Source: Micrococcales bacterium
Lineage (GTDB): Bacteria; Actinomycetota; Actinomycetes; Actinomycetales; Microbacteriaceae
Length of the DNA: 64,000 bases
Reading direction: 5' to 3'
Assembly (NCBI GenBank): GCA_017306245.1
Contig: JAFKIY010000004.1
Span: 1 to 64,000, forward strand
This document shows, in pieces, positions 23,157 through 31,269 of this stretch. The stretch's first letter is position 1; the number at the start of each line of letters is the position of its first letter. Position numbers and translations under genes: made by a program. The notes beneath the pieces are model-generated. The model searched no databases. It saw nothing but the letters and a program-made list of their open reading frames with translations, and had not been told where the DNA came from.

Positions 23157-23978
23157 TCAGCGTTCGGCGCGCTGGGCGAACGCCGACTCGTACAAACACA
23201 CCGATGCGGCGGTGGCAAGGTTCATCGATTCGGCTCGGCCGTAGATCGGCACCCTCACCACCCGATCGGCGAACGCGAGCTTCTCATCCGTGAGCCCTCT
23301 GGCCTCATTGCCGAACAGCCACGCGGTTGGGGCGGTCAGCACGCCCTCGCTGCGAACCTGAAGGAGGTCATCGCCCTTGATGTCCGCGGCAAGCACCTGG
23401 ATGCCCGCATCGCGGCAGCGCGCCACGACGTTCTCCAGATCGGCGTCCACCGCGACGGGCAGGTGGAAGAGGGACCCGGTCGAGGCCCTGACCACCTTCG
23501 GGTTGTACAGGTCGACGCTGCGGCCGGAGAAAATCACGCCGTCGGCACCGGACGCATCGGCGGCGCGCACCATGGTGCCCGCGTTGCCCGGGTCACGCAC
23601 CTCCTCAAGGATCGCCAGGAGCATGGGGGTCGAACCGTCGGGGCGAGCCCGCAGCAGATCCTTCAACGAGGTGGGGAACTGAGTGCACACCGCCACGATG
23701 CCCTGGGGCGTCACGGTGTCCGCCATCGACTCGAGCACCTTCTCGGTGACGAACTCGACGTCCACCCCGGCGTCGACCGCGCTCTGGGCAATGTCCGTGT
23801 AGCGCTCCAGAGCAGTCGGCGTCGCATACAGTTCGACGATGAGTTCGGCCCGGTACGCGAGCGCCTCGGCCACAGCCTGAGGCCCCTCAAGAACGAAAAG
23901 CCCGGTCGATGACCGGGCTTCTCGCTTGTGAAGTTTCGCGACCGCCCGGATCCGTGGAGAACGCGGGTTGTCGATCAT
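23157..23978 (-). CDS. TrmH/SpoU family RNA 2'-O-methyltransferase
   Basis: A 273-residue SPOUT methyltransferase that would methylate a ribose in rRNA or tRNA using S-adenosylmethionine. The three SpoU motifs are visible: VRDPGNAGTMVRAADASGAD (about residue 131), WLFGNEARGL and VRVPIYGRAESMNLATAASV near the end. The N-terminal region (PRIRAVAKLHKREAR, GLFVLEG) is the usual substrate-binding domain. It lies downstream of rplT. A terminator-like stem followed by TTTTC falls inside its first 30 codons. Confidence 0.9.
   Translation of the reverse strand: MIDNPRSPRIRAVAKLHKREARSSTGLFVLEGPQAVAEALAYRAELIVELYATPTALERYTDIAQSAVDAGVDVEFVTEKVLESMADTVTPQGIVAVCTQFPTSLKDLLRARPDGSTPMLLAILEEVRDPGNAGTMVRAADASGADGVIFSGRSVDLYNPKVVRASTGSLFHLPVAVDADLENVVARCRDAGIQVLAADIKGDDLLQVRSEGVLTAPTAWLFGNEARGLTDEKLAFADRVVRVPIYGRAESMNLATAASVCLYESAFAQRAER
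23898..23920 (-). terminator. Terminator-like hairpin inside the trmH-family coding region
   Basis: Perfect 10-bp arms AAGCCCGGTC and GACCGGGCTT with a 3-base loop. On the minus strand the stem is followed by TTCG then TTC, so the stem plus the last arm gives CTTTTCGTTC. It lies about 60 bases into the gene downstream of rplT. It could end a share of infC-rpmI-rplT transcripts. It may also be a coincidence of the conserved TGLFVLEG codons. Confidence 0.4.
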
Positions 23979-23997
23979 GCTTTGAGTCTAAACGGGT

Positions 23998-24038
23998 GCT
24001 CCCTTCGAGACGATCGCTTCGCGATCTCGTCAGGGAGC
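23998..24038. repeat. REP-like palindrome between rplT and the trmH-family gene
   Basis: Begins GCTCCCTTCGAGACGATCGC and ends GCGATCTCGTCAGGGAGC around a TTC centre, so it folds into a hairpin. It is the third copy of the family found in pheT (17998-18082). It starts seven bases after the rplT stop, where a stem could also protect or end the ribosomal-protein mRNA. Confidence 0.8.
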
Positions 24039-24045
24039 GGTACCG

Positions 24046-24438
<393 letters not shown>

Positions 24439-24465
24439 TTCCTGTTATCCCTTACGTCTCGCGGC

Positions 24466-24660
24466 TCAGCGGCCGAGAAGCTTGTTGATGGCCTTGACGT
24501 CGGCCTTGGCGACCGGCTCGTCCCGGTTGAGGCGGCGCTTGCGCCCGCCGGACTTCACCTCGAGGTTGTGGCGCATGCCAGCCTGCTGCTTCATGAGCTT
24601 GCCGCTCCCGGTGATCTTGAATCGCTTCTTCGCACCGGAGTGCGTCTTCTGTTTAGGCAT
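24466..24660 (-). CDS. rpmI: Large ribosomal subunit protein bL35
   Basis: A 64-residue basic protein ([18 protein letters not shown]...), with the family's typical length and charge. Its ATG lies inside the last codons of infC (GGATGCCTAA), an 8-base overlap, so translation is coupled to infC. An AAGG ribosome site precedes it. rplT follows after 27 bases. Confidence 0.97.
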   Translation of the reverse strand: MPKQKTHSGAKKRFKITGSGKLMKQQAGMRHNLEVKSGGRKRRLNRDEPVAKADVKAINKLLGR

Positions 24661-25246
24661 CCTTCTTGTCCTCTTTCTTGCTCACGTTGTTCTTTGCGGC
24701 CTGGCGTCGTGCATCGGCTTCCGCCTTCGCCGTGGCTTTGGTCTTGAGTGGTCCGATGACCATCACCATGTTGCGGCCGTCGATCGTCGGGGTGGACTCG
24801 ACCGTGCCGTACTCGGCGACATCCTCGGCAAACTTCTGAAGCAACCGGACGCCCTGATCGGGTCGGGACTGCTCGCGCCCGCGGAACAGGATCATGGCCT
24901 TCACCTTGTCCCCGCCCTGGAGGAAACCCTCCGCGCGCCTGCGCTTCGTCTCGTAGTCGTGGGTGTCGATCTTGAGGCGAAACCGCACCTCCTTGAGGAC
25001 GGTGTTCGCCTGGTTGCGTCTGGCCTCCTTGGCCTTCTGCGCCTCTTCGTACTTGAACTTCCCATAGTCCATGATTTTGGCGACCGGCGGTTTGGAGTTC
25101 GGCGCAACCTCGACAAGGTCGAGATCCGCCTCCTGCGCAAGGCGCAGTGCAACCTCGATCTTGACCACGCCGACCTGCTCGCCGCTGGGGCCGACAAGTC
25201 GAACCTCTGGCACACGGATCCGGTCATTCGTACGGGGATCGCTGAT
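24653..25246 (-). CDS. infC: Translation initiation factor IF-3, with AUC start codon
   Basis: Binds the 30S subunit and checks start-codon pairing. The N- and C-domains are joined by a basic linker; [20 protein letters not shown] and [17 protein letters not shown] are conserved. The true start is almost certainly ATC at 25244-25246, giving 197 residues beginning (I/M)[16 protein letters not shown]. It is preceded by AGAGGAGC at good spacing, and the ISDPRTN block is conserved in the family. Later GTG (25213) would remove it. A rare start codon is the known basis of IF-3 autoregulation in other bacteria. The gene has a long leader and overlaps rpmI. Confidence 0.94.
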   Translation of the reverse strand: MSDPRTNDRIRVPEVRLVGPSGEQVGVVKIEVALRLAQEADLDLVEVAPNSKPPVAKIMDYGKFKYEEAQKAKEARRNQANTVLKEVRFRLKIDTHDYETKRRRAEGFLQGGDKVKAMILFRGREQSRPDQGVRLLQKFAEDVAEYGTVESTPTIDGRNMVMVIGPLKTKATAKAEADARRQAAKNNVSKKEDKKDA

Positions 25247-25490
25247 AGGTAGCTCCTCTAAAATTCTCGTTGGACATGCTCGACGCGGCGGCGGATGCCA
25301 CCGTGCTGGCGAGAGAGGAAAACCACCGATTCGCAGGTCGGACTTTCACCGCACCGCAAACCCTGCACCCTGGACTACCGTCGCGTCTACTGCCCGTACG
25401 GCGGGGTGCCAACAACCCGGTAACCTAAAGAAGCGGTCGCGGGTGGGAGAATCTCCACTTTCGCACTGGAACTTTCACAGTCCCAGAGCC
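25247..25490 (-). promoter_or_regulatory. Long infC leader, candidate cis-regulatory RNA
   Basis: About 240 bases without a gene precede infC. An extended -10 TGTTAGACT (complement around 25496-25504) would start the transcript near 25490. The leader repeats GTGAAAGT-like segments: GTGAAAGTTCC (complement ending at 25478), GCGAAAGT (25457-25464) and GTGAAAGTCCG (25343-25350). It also has several GC-rich pairings and a small stem followed by TGGTTTTCC (about 25322-25345, complement). IF-3/L20 operons in other bacteria are controlled through structured leaders. I do not recognise this one as a named family. Confidence 0.5.
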
Positions 25491-25517
25491 CGCATGAGTC
25501 TAACAGAGGAACACGGG

Positions 25518-25856
25518 ATGAGCGAGTCGTTCGAGGGCCAGGCAACACGGGATATCTCCGAAGTTCCGGCGGTCGAACTGATCAACACCGTTGCCGTGCA
25601 CCTGCTGAGCGCGGCGGCGGTCAAGTGCGGTCTCGCCGACGACCCGGAGGCCGACATCGACCTCGACGAGGCGCGGAAACTCATCAACGCCCTCGCCGGC
25701 CTCGTGACGGCAGCGGCCCCGGAAATCGGAAACCACCACGCTGCGCCGCTGCGCGACGGCCTGAGATCCATTCAGCTCGCCTTCCGGGAGGCATCCGCGA
25801 TTCCGGATGCGCCGGGACAGGGTCCGGGAGAGAAATACACGGGTCCGGTCAACTAA
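25518..25856 (+). CDS. DUF1844 family protein
   Basis: A 112-residue acidic soluble protein recognised from the DUF1844 pattern: VPAVELINTVAVHLLSAAAVKCGL, then DEARKLINALAGLV and LRDGLRSIQLAFREAS. Function unknown. It is commonly found next to infC in Actinobacteria. ATG 25518 has an AGAGGAA ribosome site; upstream open frame runs through the infC leader and is not used. It is divergent from infC, so its promoter must lie within or near the infC leader region. Confidence 0.85.
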   Translation: MSESFEGQATRDISEVPAVELINTVAVHLLSAAAVKCGLADDPEADIDLDEARKLINALAGLVTAAAPEIGNHHAAPLRDGLRSIQLAFREASAIPDAPGQGPGEKYTGPVN

Positions 25857-25880
25857 CCGGCGACAGCACGGCGGCGGCCG

Positions 25881-26642
25881 CTAGCTCGTGAGCGCAACCT
25901 CCAGCGAATCGACCTGCTGCGCGATGGTCTCACTCGTTGCCCAGCGGGACGAAAGGCGAGAAAGCAACCCCTCTAGTTCGTCGGCGTCGAGCCCCGCCGC
26001 GAGCGTCAGCGACACGACAAGCTCGGGACCCAGGAGGCGCGCCTGCGGGTCGCCGGCGGTCAGCGCCACCGCAAGGACGACGGGCTCCCCAGCGACGGAC
26101 GCCGCAAACTCCCGCGCCACCGCCTCCGAGCGATAGCTCGGAACCCAGTTCTCGTCCCTCACGATCGACCACAGCGCAGGACGCCGAAGCACGAACTCCG
26201 TCTCTGAGGTCGGGTCGAGCACGACGAGATCCGTTCCCTCGCTCGCGGCCGCAGCAGCGACCCGCGGCCCGGACACCGGAACCGGCCTCGCGTTCGGGTT
26301 CCACGCGGCCATGGCCTCGACCGAGCTGAACGCGGGAAGGACGGTGCGGCCATCCGGTCCCTCAACGGTCACAATCGACAGCTCCTGGCTCTTGTCGATC
26401 GTGCGGCCCCGGTCGTCCAGGCCGGCCTCGCCGAGCGCCGTGACGAGAGGAATCAGCAACCGCGACGCGCAAAACGCCTCGACGACATCCGTCTCGCCGC
26501 CCTCGCCGCCGCGGAACTTGCGGAGCGCCTCCAGCAGGAGCGGAGGCGCGCTGCCGTCATCATCTGCGCTCGGGTTCGGCTCGAAGTGCCGCCCCGCCCA
26601 CGGCTGCCCGGCCGAGTCTGCGGTGTTTGCGGGCTCCATCAT
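25881..26642 (-). CDS. SseB family protein
   Basis: A 253-residue soluble protein with an N-terminal SseB-type domain (LLIPLVTALGE..., then TVEGPDGRTVLPAFSSVEAMAAWNP at about residues 94-118), whose enhanced-serine-sensitivity relatives have no settled function. The C-terminal part is less distinct (LAVALTAGDPQARLLGPELVVSLTL). It is convergent with the DUF1844 gene and lies directly downstream of priA, with nine bases between, so it is probably in the histidine-gene transcript. Confidence 0.8.
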   Translation of the reverse strand: MMEPANTADSAGQPWAGRHFEPNPSADDDGSAPPLLLEALRKFRGGEGGETDVVEAFCASRLLIPLVTALGEAGLDDRGRTIDKSQELSIVTVEGPDGRTVLPAFSSVEAMAAWNPNARPVPVSGPRVAAAAASEGTDLVVLDPTSETEFVLRRPALWSIVRDENWVPSYRSEAVAREFAASVAGEPVVLAVALTAGDPQARLLGPELVVSLTLAAGLDADELEGLLSRLSSRWATSETIAQQVDSLEVALTS

Positions 26643-26651
26643 CGCCGACCA

Positions 26652-27398
26652 CTAACTCGAGGCGACGTCGAGAGCCGCCGCGAGGGTGAACGCTTTCGTG
26701 TACAGGGCCTTGCCGACGATCGTCCCCTCCAGGCCGAGCGGAACGAGCGCGCGCAGCGCCGCGATGTCATCGAGAGTGGAGATTCCGCCGGACGCGATGA
26801 CCGGCTTGTCCGTCCGGTTCGCCACCGAGGTGAGAAGTTCGATATTGGGGCCCTGCAGCGTGCCATCCTTCGTCACATCCGTGACGACGTAGCGGGCGCA
26901 CCCCGCGCTTTCCAGGCGGTCCAGCACCTCGAACAGGTCGCCGCCATCCCTCGTCCAGCCCCGTGCCGCGAGAGTCGTGCCGCGCACATCCAGACCCACG
27001 GCGATCGCTTCGCCGTAATTTGCGATGACGTGTTCGGTCCACACCGGGTTCTCCAACGCCGCCGTGCCAAGATTGATGCGCTTCGCCCCGGTAGCGAGAG
27101 CCGCCTCGAGGCTCGCATCATCGCGGATGCCTCCCGAGAGCTCGATATTCACGCCCCGGGCCTGCCGGATGACCTTCCGGATCGTCGCGTGATTGTTCCC
27201 TCGCCCGAACGCCGCATCCAGGTCGACGAGATGAATCCACTCCGCCCCCTGATCGACCCAGTCGATCGTCGCCCCGACCGGGTCGCCGTAGTTCGTCTCC
27301 GTGCCGGCGACACCGCGGGTGAGCCGTACCGCCTTCCCGTCCGCGACATCGACCGCGGGGAGCAGAACGAGCTTCGGGGTCGTGCTGAAATCACTCAT
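26652..27398 (-). CDS. priA: Phosphoribosyl isomerase, HisA type (likely bifunctional PriA)
   Basis: A TIM-barrel isomerase of about 248 residues for the ProFAR step of histidine synthesis. In most Actinobacteria this enzyme also does the TrpF step, hence PriA. The catalytic aspartates fall in [13 protein letters not shown] near the N-terminus and [13 protein letters not shown] near residue 170, with GGISTLDDI for phosphate binding. I prefer ATG 27398 over 27404, because GAAGG stands at proper spacing from it. Bifunctionality is inferred from phylogeny; no trpF is visible in the window. Confidence 0.92.
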   Translation of the reverse strand: MSDFSTTPKLVLLPAVDVADGKAVRLTRGVAGTETNYGDPVGATIDWVDQGAEWIHLVDLDAAFGRGNNHATIRKVIRQARGVNIELSGGIRDDASLEAALATGAKRINLGTAALENPVWTEHVIANYGEAIAVGLDVRGTTLAARGWTRDGGDLFEVLDRLESAGCARYVVTDVTKDGTLQGPNIELLTSVANRTDKPVIASGGISTLDDIAALRALVPLGLEGTIVGKALYTKAFTLAAALDVASS

Positions 27399-27435
27399 CG
27401 GCATCCTTCATCGGGGCAGGGGCAGGACTCAGATA

Positions 27436-28077
27436 CTAGTCATGGTGAAGTGCCGACACCCAATTGGACAGCAGCCGAAGCCCGGCGGCGCCCGATTTCT
27501 CCGGATGGAACTGCGTTGCCATGAGCGGCCCGTTTTCCACCGCGGCCAGGAATCGGCCACCGTACGTGGTCCACGCAAGCTTCGCGGAGGGAAGCGGGCC
27601 GTCCTCCGGCAGACGCCACTCCTGCGCCGCATTCGAGTGGACGAAATAGAAGCGTTCGGAGCGGATGCCCTCGAACAGGATGGAATCCTCCGCAGCATCC
27701 ACCGTGTTCCACCCGATGTGCGGGAGGCGATCGGACGGCAGTGCCCTGACCTCCCCCGGCCACTGGCCGAGTCCCGCCGACTCGACGTTCCGCTCGATGC
27801 CGCGCTCGAACATCACCTGCATGCCGACGCAAATTCCCAGTACCGGCCGGCCGCCGGCGAGCCGGCGGTCGATCAGCTGGTCGCCGTGCACACCCAGCAA
27901 GGCCGACATGACAGCCGAGAAGGAGCCCACTCCGGGCACCACGAGACCGTCCGCCCGGGCGACGGCGACCGGGTCCGAGGTCAGCGCCACGTCGGCGCCG
28001 GCAACCTCCAGCGCCTTCGCGGCGGAGTGCACGTTCCCGCTGCCGTAGTCGAGAACGACAACGGATGGCCGGATCAC
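27436..28077 (-). CDS. hisH: Imidazole glycerol phosphate synthase subunit HisH
   Basis: The glutaminase subunit that supplies ammonia to HisF. It is a class I amidotransferase of 213 residues. The nucleophile cysteine lies in [11 protein letters not shown] (about residue 79), and the catalytic His/Glu pair is near the end ([15 protein letters not shown]). The N-terminal [12 protein letters not shown] is typical. It starts at GTG 28075-28077, overlapping the hisB stop as GTGA. Its partner hisF is not in the window. Confidence 0.95.
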   Translation of the reverse strand: MIRPSVVVLDYGSGNVHSAAKALEVAGADVALTSDPVAVARADGLVVPGVGSFSAVMSALLGVHGDQLIDRRLAGGRPVLGICVGMQVMFERGIERNVESAGLGQWPGEVRALPSDRLPHIGWNTVDAAEDSILFEGIRSERFYFVHSNAAQEWRLPEDGPLPSAKLAWTTYGGRFLAAVENGPLMATQFHPEKSGAAGLRLLSNWVSALHHD

Positions 28078-28685
28078 AGTTGCAGCGTGCCTTTCGTGGA
28101 GGGGACCCCGCTCACCCGGGGGTCGACGGAGATCGCCATGCGCACTGCCCGGGCGAGCGCCTTGAACTCTGCCTCGGCGATGTGGTGCGGGTCGCGGCCG
28201 GCGAGCACCGTGACGTGGACGGTGAGGTCCGCGTTGAGCGCAATCGCCTCGAACACGTGCCGCACGAGCGAACCGGTGAAGTGACCTCCGATGAGGTGGA
28301 ATTCGAAACCGGCAGGCTCCCCCGAGTGGACGATGTAGGGGCGGCCGGACACATCCACGACCGCCTGCACGAGCGCTTCATCGAGCGGGACGAGCGCGTC
28401 GCCGTACCGCGAAATTCCCGACCGATCCCCCAGGGCCGCGGTGATCGCGCGCCCGAGAAGAATGGCCGAGTCCTCCACGGTGTGGTGGACGTCGATGTGG
28501 GTGTCTCCGGAGGCACGCACCGTCAGGTCGATGAGCGAGTGCCGGGAAAACGCGGTCAGCAGGTGGTCGAAGAACGGGACGGTCGTGCTGATGTCGGATG
28601 CGCCGGATCCATCGAGGTCGAGCGAAAGCTCGATGCTCGATTCGCTGGTTTCCCGCCCAAGCTGCGCCGTACGGTGCGAAGTCAT
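28074..28685 (-). CDS. hisB: Imidazoleglycerol-phosphate dehydratase
   Basis: A 203-residue monofunctional HisB that dehydrates imidazoleglycerol phosphate. Metal-binding histidine motifs are visible: [35 protein letters not shown] and the later [16 protein letters not shown]. There is no fused phosphatase domain. The gene lies nine bases after hisC and overlaps hisH by four bases. Confidence 0.96.
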   Translation of the reverse strand: MTSHRTAQLGRETSESSIELSLDLDGSGASDISTTVPFFDHLLTAFSRHSLIDLTVRASGDTHIDVHHTVEDSAILLGRAITAALGDRSGISRYGDALVPLDEALVQAVVDVSGRPYIVHSGEPAGFEFHLIGGHFTGSLVRHVFEAIALNADLTVHVTVLAGRDPHHIAEAEFKALARAVRMAISVDPRVSGVPSTKGTLQL

Positions 28686-28694
28686 GGTCCCAGC

Positions 28695-29774
28695 CTACCG
28701 ACGGGAAATCTCGGTCATCGCCGCCAGAAACTCGCTCGTCTCCTCGTGGGTGCCTGCCGTGACCCGAAGGTGGAACGGTATTCCCACATCGCGGATGAGG
28801 ATGCCGCGGTCGAGCAATGCGGCGAACAGCGCGCGGGGGTCGGCGACGTCGCCGAAAAGGACGAAATTCGCTGCGGACGGCACGGGTGAGAATCCGAGAC
28901 TCGGCAATTCGGCGAGAATGCGGTCCCGTTGCTGGGTGATGTCGCCCACGACGGCGAGCAGTTCGCCGGAGTGGCGCAGCGCCGCGCTCGCCGCAGCCTG
29001 CGTGAAGGCCGACAGGTGATACGGCAGGCGCACGAGCCGCAGCGCATCGATGACCGCGGGATCCGCCGCCAGATAGCCGAGCCTGGCCCCGGCGAACGCG
29101 AACGCTTTGCTCATCGAACGGGACACGACGAGGCGTTCCCGACCGGGCAGAAGCGTCACGGCCGAGGGTGTCCCGGGGGGCGCGAATTCGAAGTACGCCT
29201 CATCGACGACGACGATGCCGGGTGCGGCATCGTAAACCTCGCGAATCGTTTCGAGGGCGAGCGGGGTCCCGGTGGGGTTGTTGGGCGAACACAGGAATAC
29301 GAGGTCGGGCGCGTGCTCCCGCACCTGGCGCACCGCAGTCCGGGCGGTGAGCTGGAACGCGTCATCGCGGGTTCCTGGGATCCACGCCGTGCCCGTGCCC
29401 CGCGCCAGGATCGGGTACATCGAATACGTCGGCTCAAACCCGAGTGCTGCCCTGTCGGGGCCGCCGAACGCGAGGAGGAGCTGCTGGAGTACCTCGTTCG
29501 ACCCGTTGGCGGCCCACAGCTGTTCCCGGTTCAGGCCATCCCCGAGATAGGCGGCAAGGCCCTCCCTGAGTTCGGTGAATTCGCGGTCCGGATAGCGGTT
29601 TGCGGCAAGGACCGCCCCGGCGAGCGATGTCACGATGTCGTAGGCGACGCCCTCCGGAATCGGGTGCGAGTTCTCGTTGACATTGAGGGGAACCCGAACG
29701 GGTTCCTGCGGCGCGCCATAGGGGACGAGGCCGCGAAGGTCATCGCGCAGGGGCAGATCGGCAAGGGATACCAC
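28695..29774 (-). CDS. hisC: Histidinol-phosphate aminotransferase
   Basis: A PLP aminotransferase of 359 residues. The PLP-lysine lies in SRSMSKAFAFAGARLGYLA (about residue 225), with LCSPNNPTGTPL and VVDEAYFEFA as cofactor-binding segments. The N-terminal LNVNENSHPIPEGV is typical of the family. It leads the hisC-hisB-hisH-priA-SseB group on the minus strand. hisD, usually upstream, is not adjacent: a LysM protein gene precedes it. Confidence 0.94.
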   Translation of the reverse strand: MVSLADLPLRDDLRGLVPYGAPQEPVRVPLNVNENSHPIPEGVAYDIVTSLAGAVLAANRYPDREFTELREGLAAYLGDGLNREQLWAANGSNEVLQQLLLAFGGPDRAALGFEPTYSMYPILARGTGTAWIPGTRDDAFQLTARTAVRQVREHAPDLVFLCSPNNPTGTPLALETIREVYDAAPGIVVVDEAYFEFAPPGTPSAVTLLPGRERLVVSRSMSKAFAFAGARLGYLAADPAVIDALRLVRLPYHLSAFTQAAASAALRHSGELLAVVGDITQQRDRILAELPSLGFSPVPSAANFVLFGDVADPRALFAALLDRGILIRDVGIPFHLRVTAGTHEETSEFLAAMTEISRR

Positions 29775-29845
29775 CTGCGCAATGTTACGTGAGCGTCACC
29801 CCCAGTTACGCCCGTGGGCCGAACCGGACTGCTGCTCCCGCCGCG

Positions 29846-30262
29846 TCAGCGGGCGTAGGCCGCCGGGATGGCGAGCCGATCCCCCGGGCGCACCACGGAG
29901 GATTGCAACTGGTTCAAGCGAACAATATCGGAGATGACGTCGCGGGGGTCCGCGCCGGGTGCGACGGACTCGGCGACCTGCCACAGGGACTGGCCCGCCT
30001 CCACCGTCACGTACTCGAAGGCGCCCGTCCCGGGTTCGGTGTTCGCGGTCGCCATCCCGCCGACCAGGGAAAGCATGAGCGCGAGGCCGATGATGAGCGC
30101 CGTCACGAGAACCGTGACGACCGCCCGCCCGCGCCGGGTCAGACGCAAGCGCGGCAGCGGACCGTTCAGTGAGCCGTTCACTGGCCCGTTGACAGGCCCG
30201 TTCAACGAACGGTTCAGTCGCCCGTTCAGCGCACCCGGTGCATACAACGTTGCTGCCGTCAT
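29846..30262 (-). CDS. LysM-domain membrane protein, likely SOS-induced cell-division inhibitor
   Basis: A 138-residue protein with a repetitive N-terminus ([11 protein letters not shown]..., residues 11-36), one membrane helix (about 47-70) and an external LysM domain (83-132; [16 protein letters not shown] and RPGDRLAIP). It is divergent from lexA with LexA-type boxes between. By position it matches yneA of Bacillus, divS of Corynebacterium and Rv2719c of Mycobacterium, which suppress division during SOS. That role is inferred from layout and the TM-LysM design. ATG 30262 has a strong GGAGG site. A 13-bp perfect hairpin stands in its leader. Confidence 0.78.
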   Translation of the reverse strand: MTAATLYAPGALNGRLNRSLNGPVNGPVNGSLNGPLPRLRLTRRGRAVVTVLVTALIIGLALMLSLVGGMATANTEPGTGAFEYVTVEAGQSLWQVAESVAPGADPRDVISDIVRLNQLQSSVVRPGDRLAIPAAYAR

Positions 30263-30284
30263 GGCGTTCCTCCTGTGAACTTCC

Positions 30285-30316
30285 GTATCCGGCGCTCGGC
30301 CGGGAGCGCCGGATAC
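30285..30316 (-). other. Perfect 13-bp hairpin in the leader of the LysM gene
   Basis: Arms GTATCCGGCGCTC and GAGCGCCGGATAC pair without mismatch around a GGCCGG loop. It lies about ten bases upstream of the ribosome site of the LysM gene and downstream of the likely LexA box. It may stabilise the mRNA or act in translational control. Confidence 0.7.
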
Positions 30317-30328
30317 GAAGCTATGTTC

Positions 30329-30342
30329 CGAATTTATCTTCG
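30329..30342. promoter_or_regulatory. LexA box (SOS box) between the LysM gene and lexA
   Basis: CGAATTTATCTTCG matches the CGAA-N6-TTCG core of the Gram-positive LexA site. It sits between the divergent LysM gene and lexA, nearer the former. Another site of the same form lies before recA. Confidence 0.6.
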
Positions 30343-30401
30343 AACGATGCGAAAATCAAGTCCATTTTCGAATTTCGTTGCTCTCACGTTCGCAACACAC
30401 T

Positions 30402-30415
30402 CGAAGAGATGTTTG
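30402..30415. promoter_or_regulatory. Second, weaker LexA-type box before lexA
   Basis: TCGAAGAGATGTTTG matches CGAA-N6-TTCG except for one base (TTTG). The spacer GAGATG closely resembles GAAATG of the recA box. It is 123 bases upstream of the lexA start codon, so it probably serves lexA autoregulation. Confidence 0.5.
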
Positions 30416-30537
30416 TTTCCTGCGCCATTCGGGGATACAGTTTCGATTGTCAGGAGAAAGACCATCAGCAACCACTGACATTCGAGTCAGACGCTCGCGT
30501 ACGAGATTCGAAAACCACGAGAGCAGGCGGGAAAGCA

Positions 30538-31215
30538 ATGGACGAGAACGAACAGACAGTCGCCAAGCCGGGCACGCGCCGCCGGCGCAGCCTCAGCGAC
30601 AAACAACTGGCCATTCTGGAGTTCATCCAGCGCTCCGTCTCGACGCTCGGGTACCCGCCGAGCATGCGCGAGATCGGCGACGCCGTCGGCCTCGCATCGC
30701 TATCCAGCGTCACGCACCAGCTCAACCAGCTCGAACTGAGCGGCTACCTTCGCCGCGACCCCAACCGCACCCGCGCGCTCGAAGTGCTCATCGAGATCCC
30801 GTCGGCGAACGAATCGAGCGAAACCGCCATTCCCGTCGGCGATGCCGCGATGGTTCCGCTCGTGGGCCGGATCGCGGCGGGCGTGCCGATCACGGCAGAG
30901 CAGCAAATCGATGAAGTGTTCCCGCTCCCGAGGCAACTCGTCGGCAAGGGCGATCTGTTCATGCTCAAAGTGGTCGGCGAGTCCATGATCGACGCCGCCA
31001 TTTGCGACGGTGACTGGGTGGTCGTGCGTCAGCAGCAGAACGCCGAAAACGGGGAGATCGTCGCGGCAATGCTGGATGAGGAAGCCACCGTCAAGGTGTT
31101 TCAGCGCCGCGACGGCCACACCTGGCTTCTCCCCCGCAACACGTCATTCGCGCCGATCGTCGGCGACGACGCCGTGATCCTCGGCAAGGTGGTCGCGGTG
31201 CTGCGTTCCGTGTGA
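30538..31215 (+). CDS. lexA: LexA repressor
   Basis: Master SOS repressor, 225 residues. The N-terminal winged helix-turn-helix (about residues 20-80; [27 protein letters not shown]) binds SOS boxes. The C-terminal peptidase domain has the Ala114-Gly115 cleavage site in RIAAGVP, Ser149 in GESMID and Lys186 in ATVKVF. I chose ATG 30538 with a GGCGGGAAAG ribosome site. Upstream open frame in phase reads through the regulatory region. Neighbours recA and recX lie about 7 kb away. Confidence 0.97.
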   Translation: MDENEQTVAKPGTRRRRSLSDKQLAILEFIQRSVSTLGYPPSMREIGDAVGLASLSSVTHQLNQLELSGYLRRDPNRTRALEVLIEIPSANESSETAIPVGDAAMVPLVGRIAAGVPITAEQQIDEVFPLPRQLVGKGDLFMLKVVGESMIDAAICDGDWVVVRQQQNAENGEIVAAMLDEEATVKVFQRRDGHTWLLPRNTSFAPIVGDDAVILGKVVAVLRSV

Positions 31216-31235
31216 CGCAACCCTGTTGTTCGTCG

Positions 31236-31258
31236 CGGTCTCGCCAGGCAGGAGACCG
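31236..31258. terminator. Bidirectional hairpin between lexA and hflX
   Basis: A 7-bp stem (CGGTCTC / GAGACCG) with a 9-base loop lies between the ends of two convergent genes, 20 bases after lexA and 11 after hflX. There is no strong T-run. Confidence 0.45.
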
Positions 31259-31269
31259 AGGACCGGCCG

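Noticed and set aside
25247..25490. FMN riboswitch in the infC leader
   Set aside because: Segments such as GGTGAAAGTCCG and CGACGGTAGTCC recall RFN elements, but the order and the full set of conserved blocks are wrong, and infC is not a riboflavin gene.
30341..30374. Further LexA boxes around the TTCGAA sequences in the lexA region
   Set aside because: They do not keep the CGAA-N6-TTCG spacing; only 30329-30342 and, with one mismatch, 30402-30415 do.
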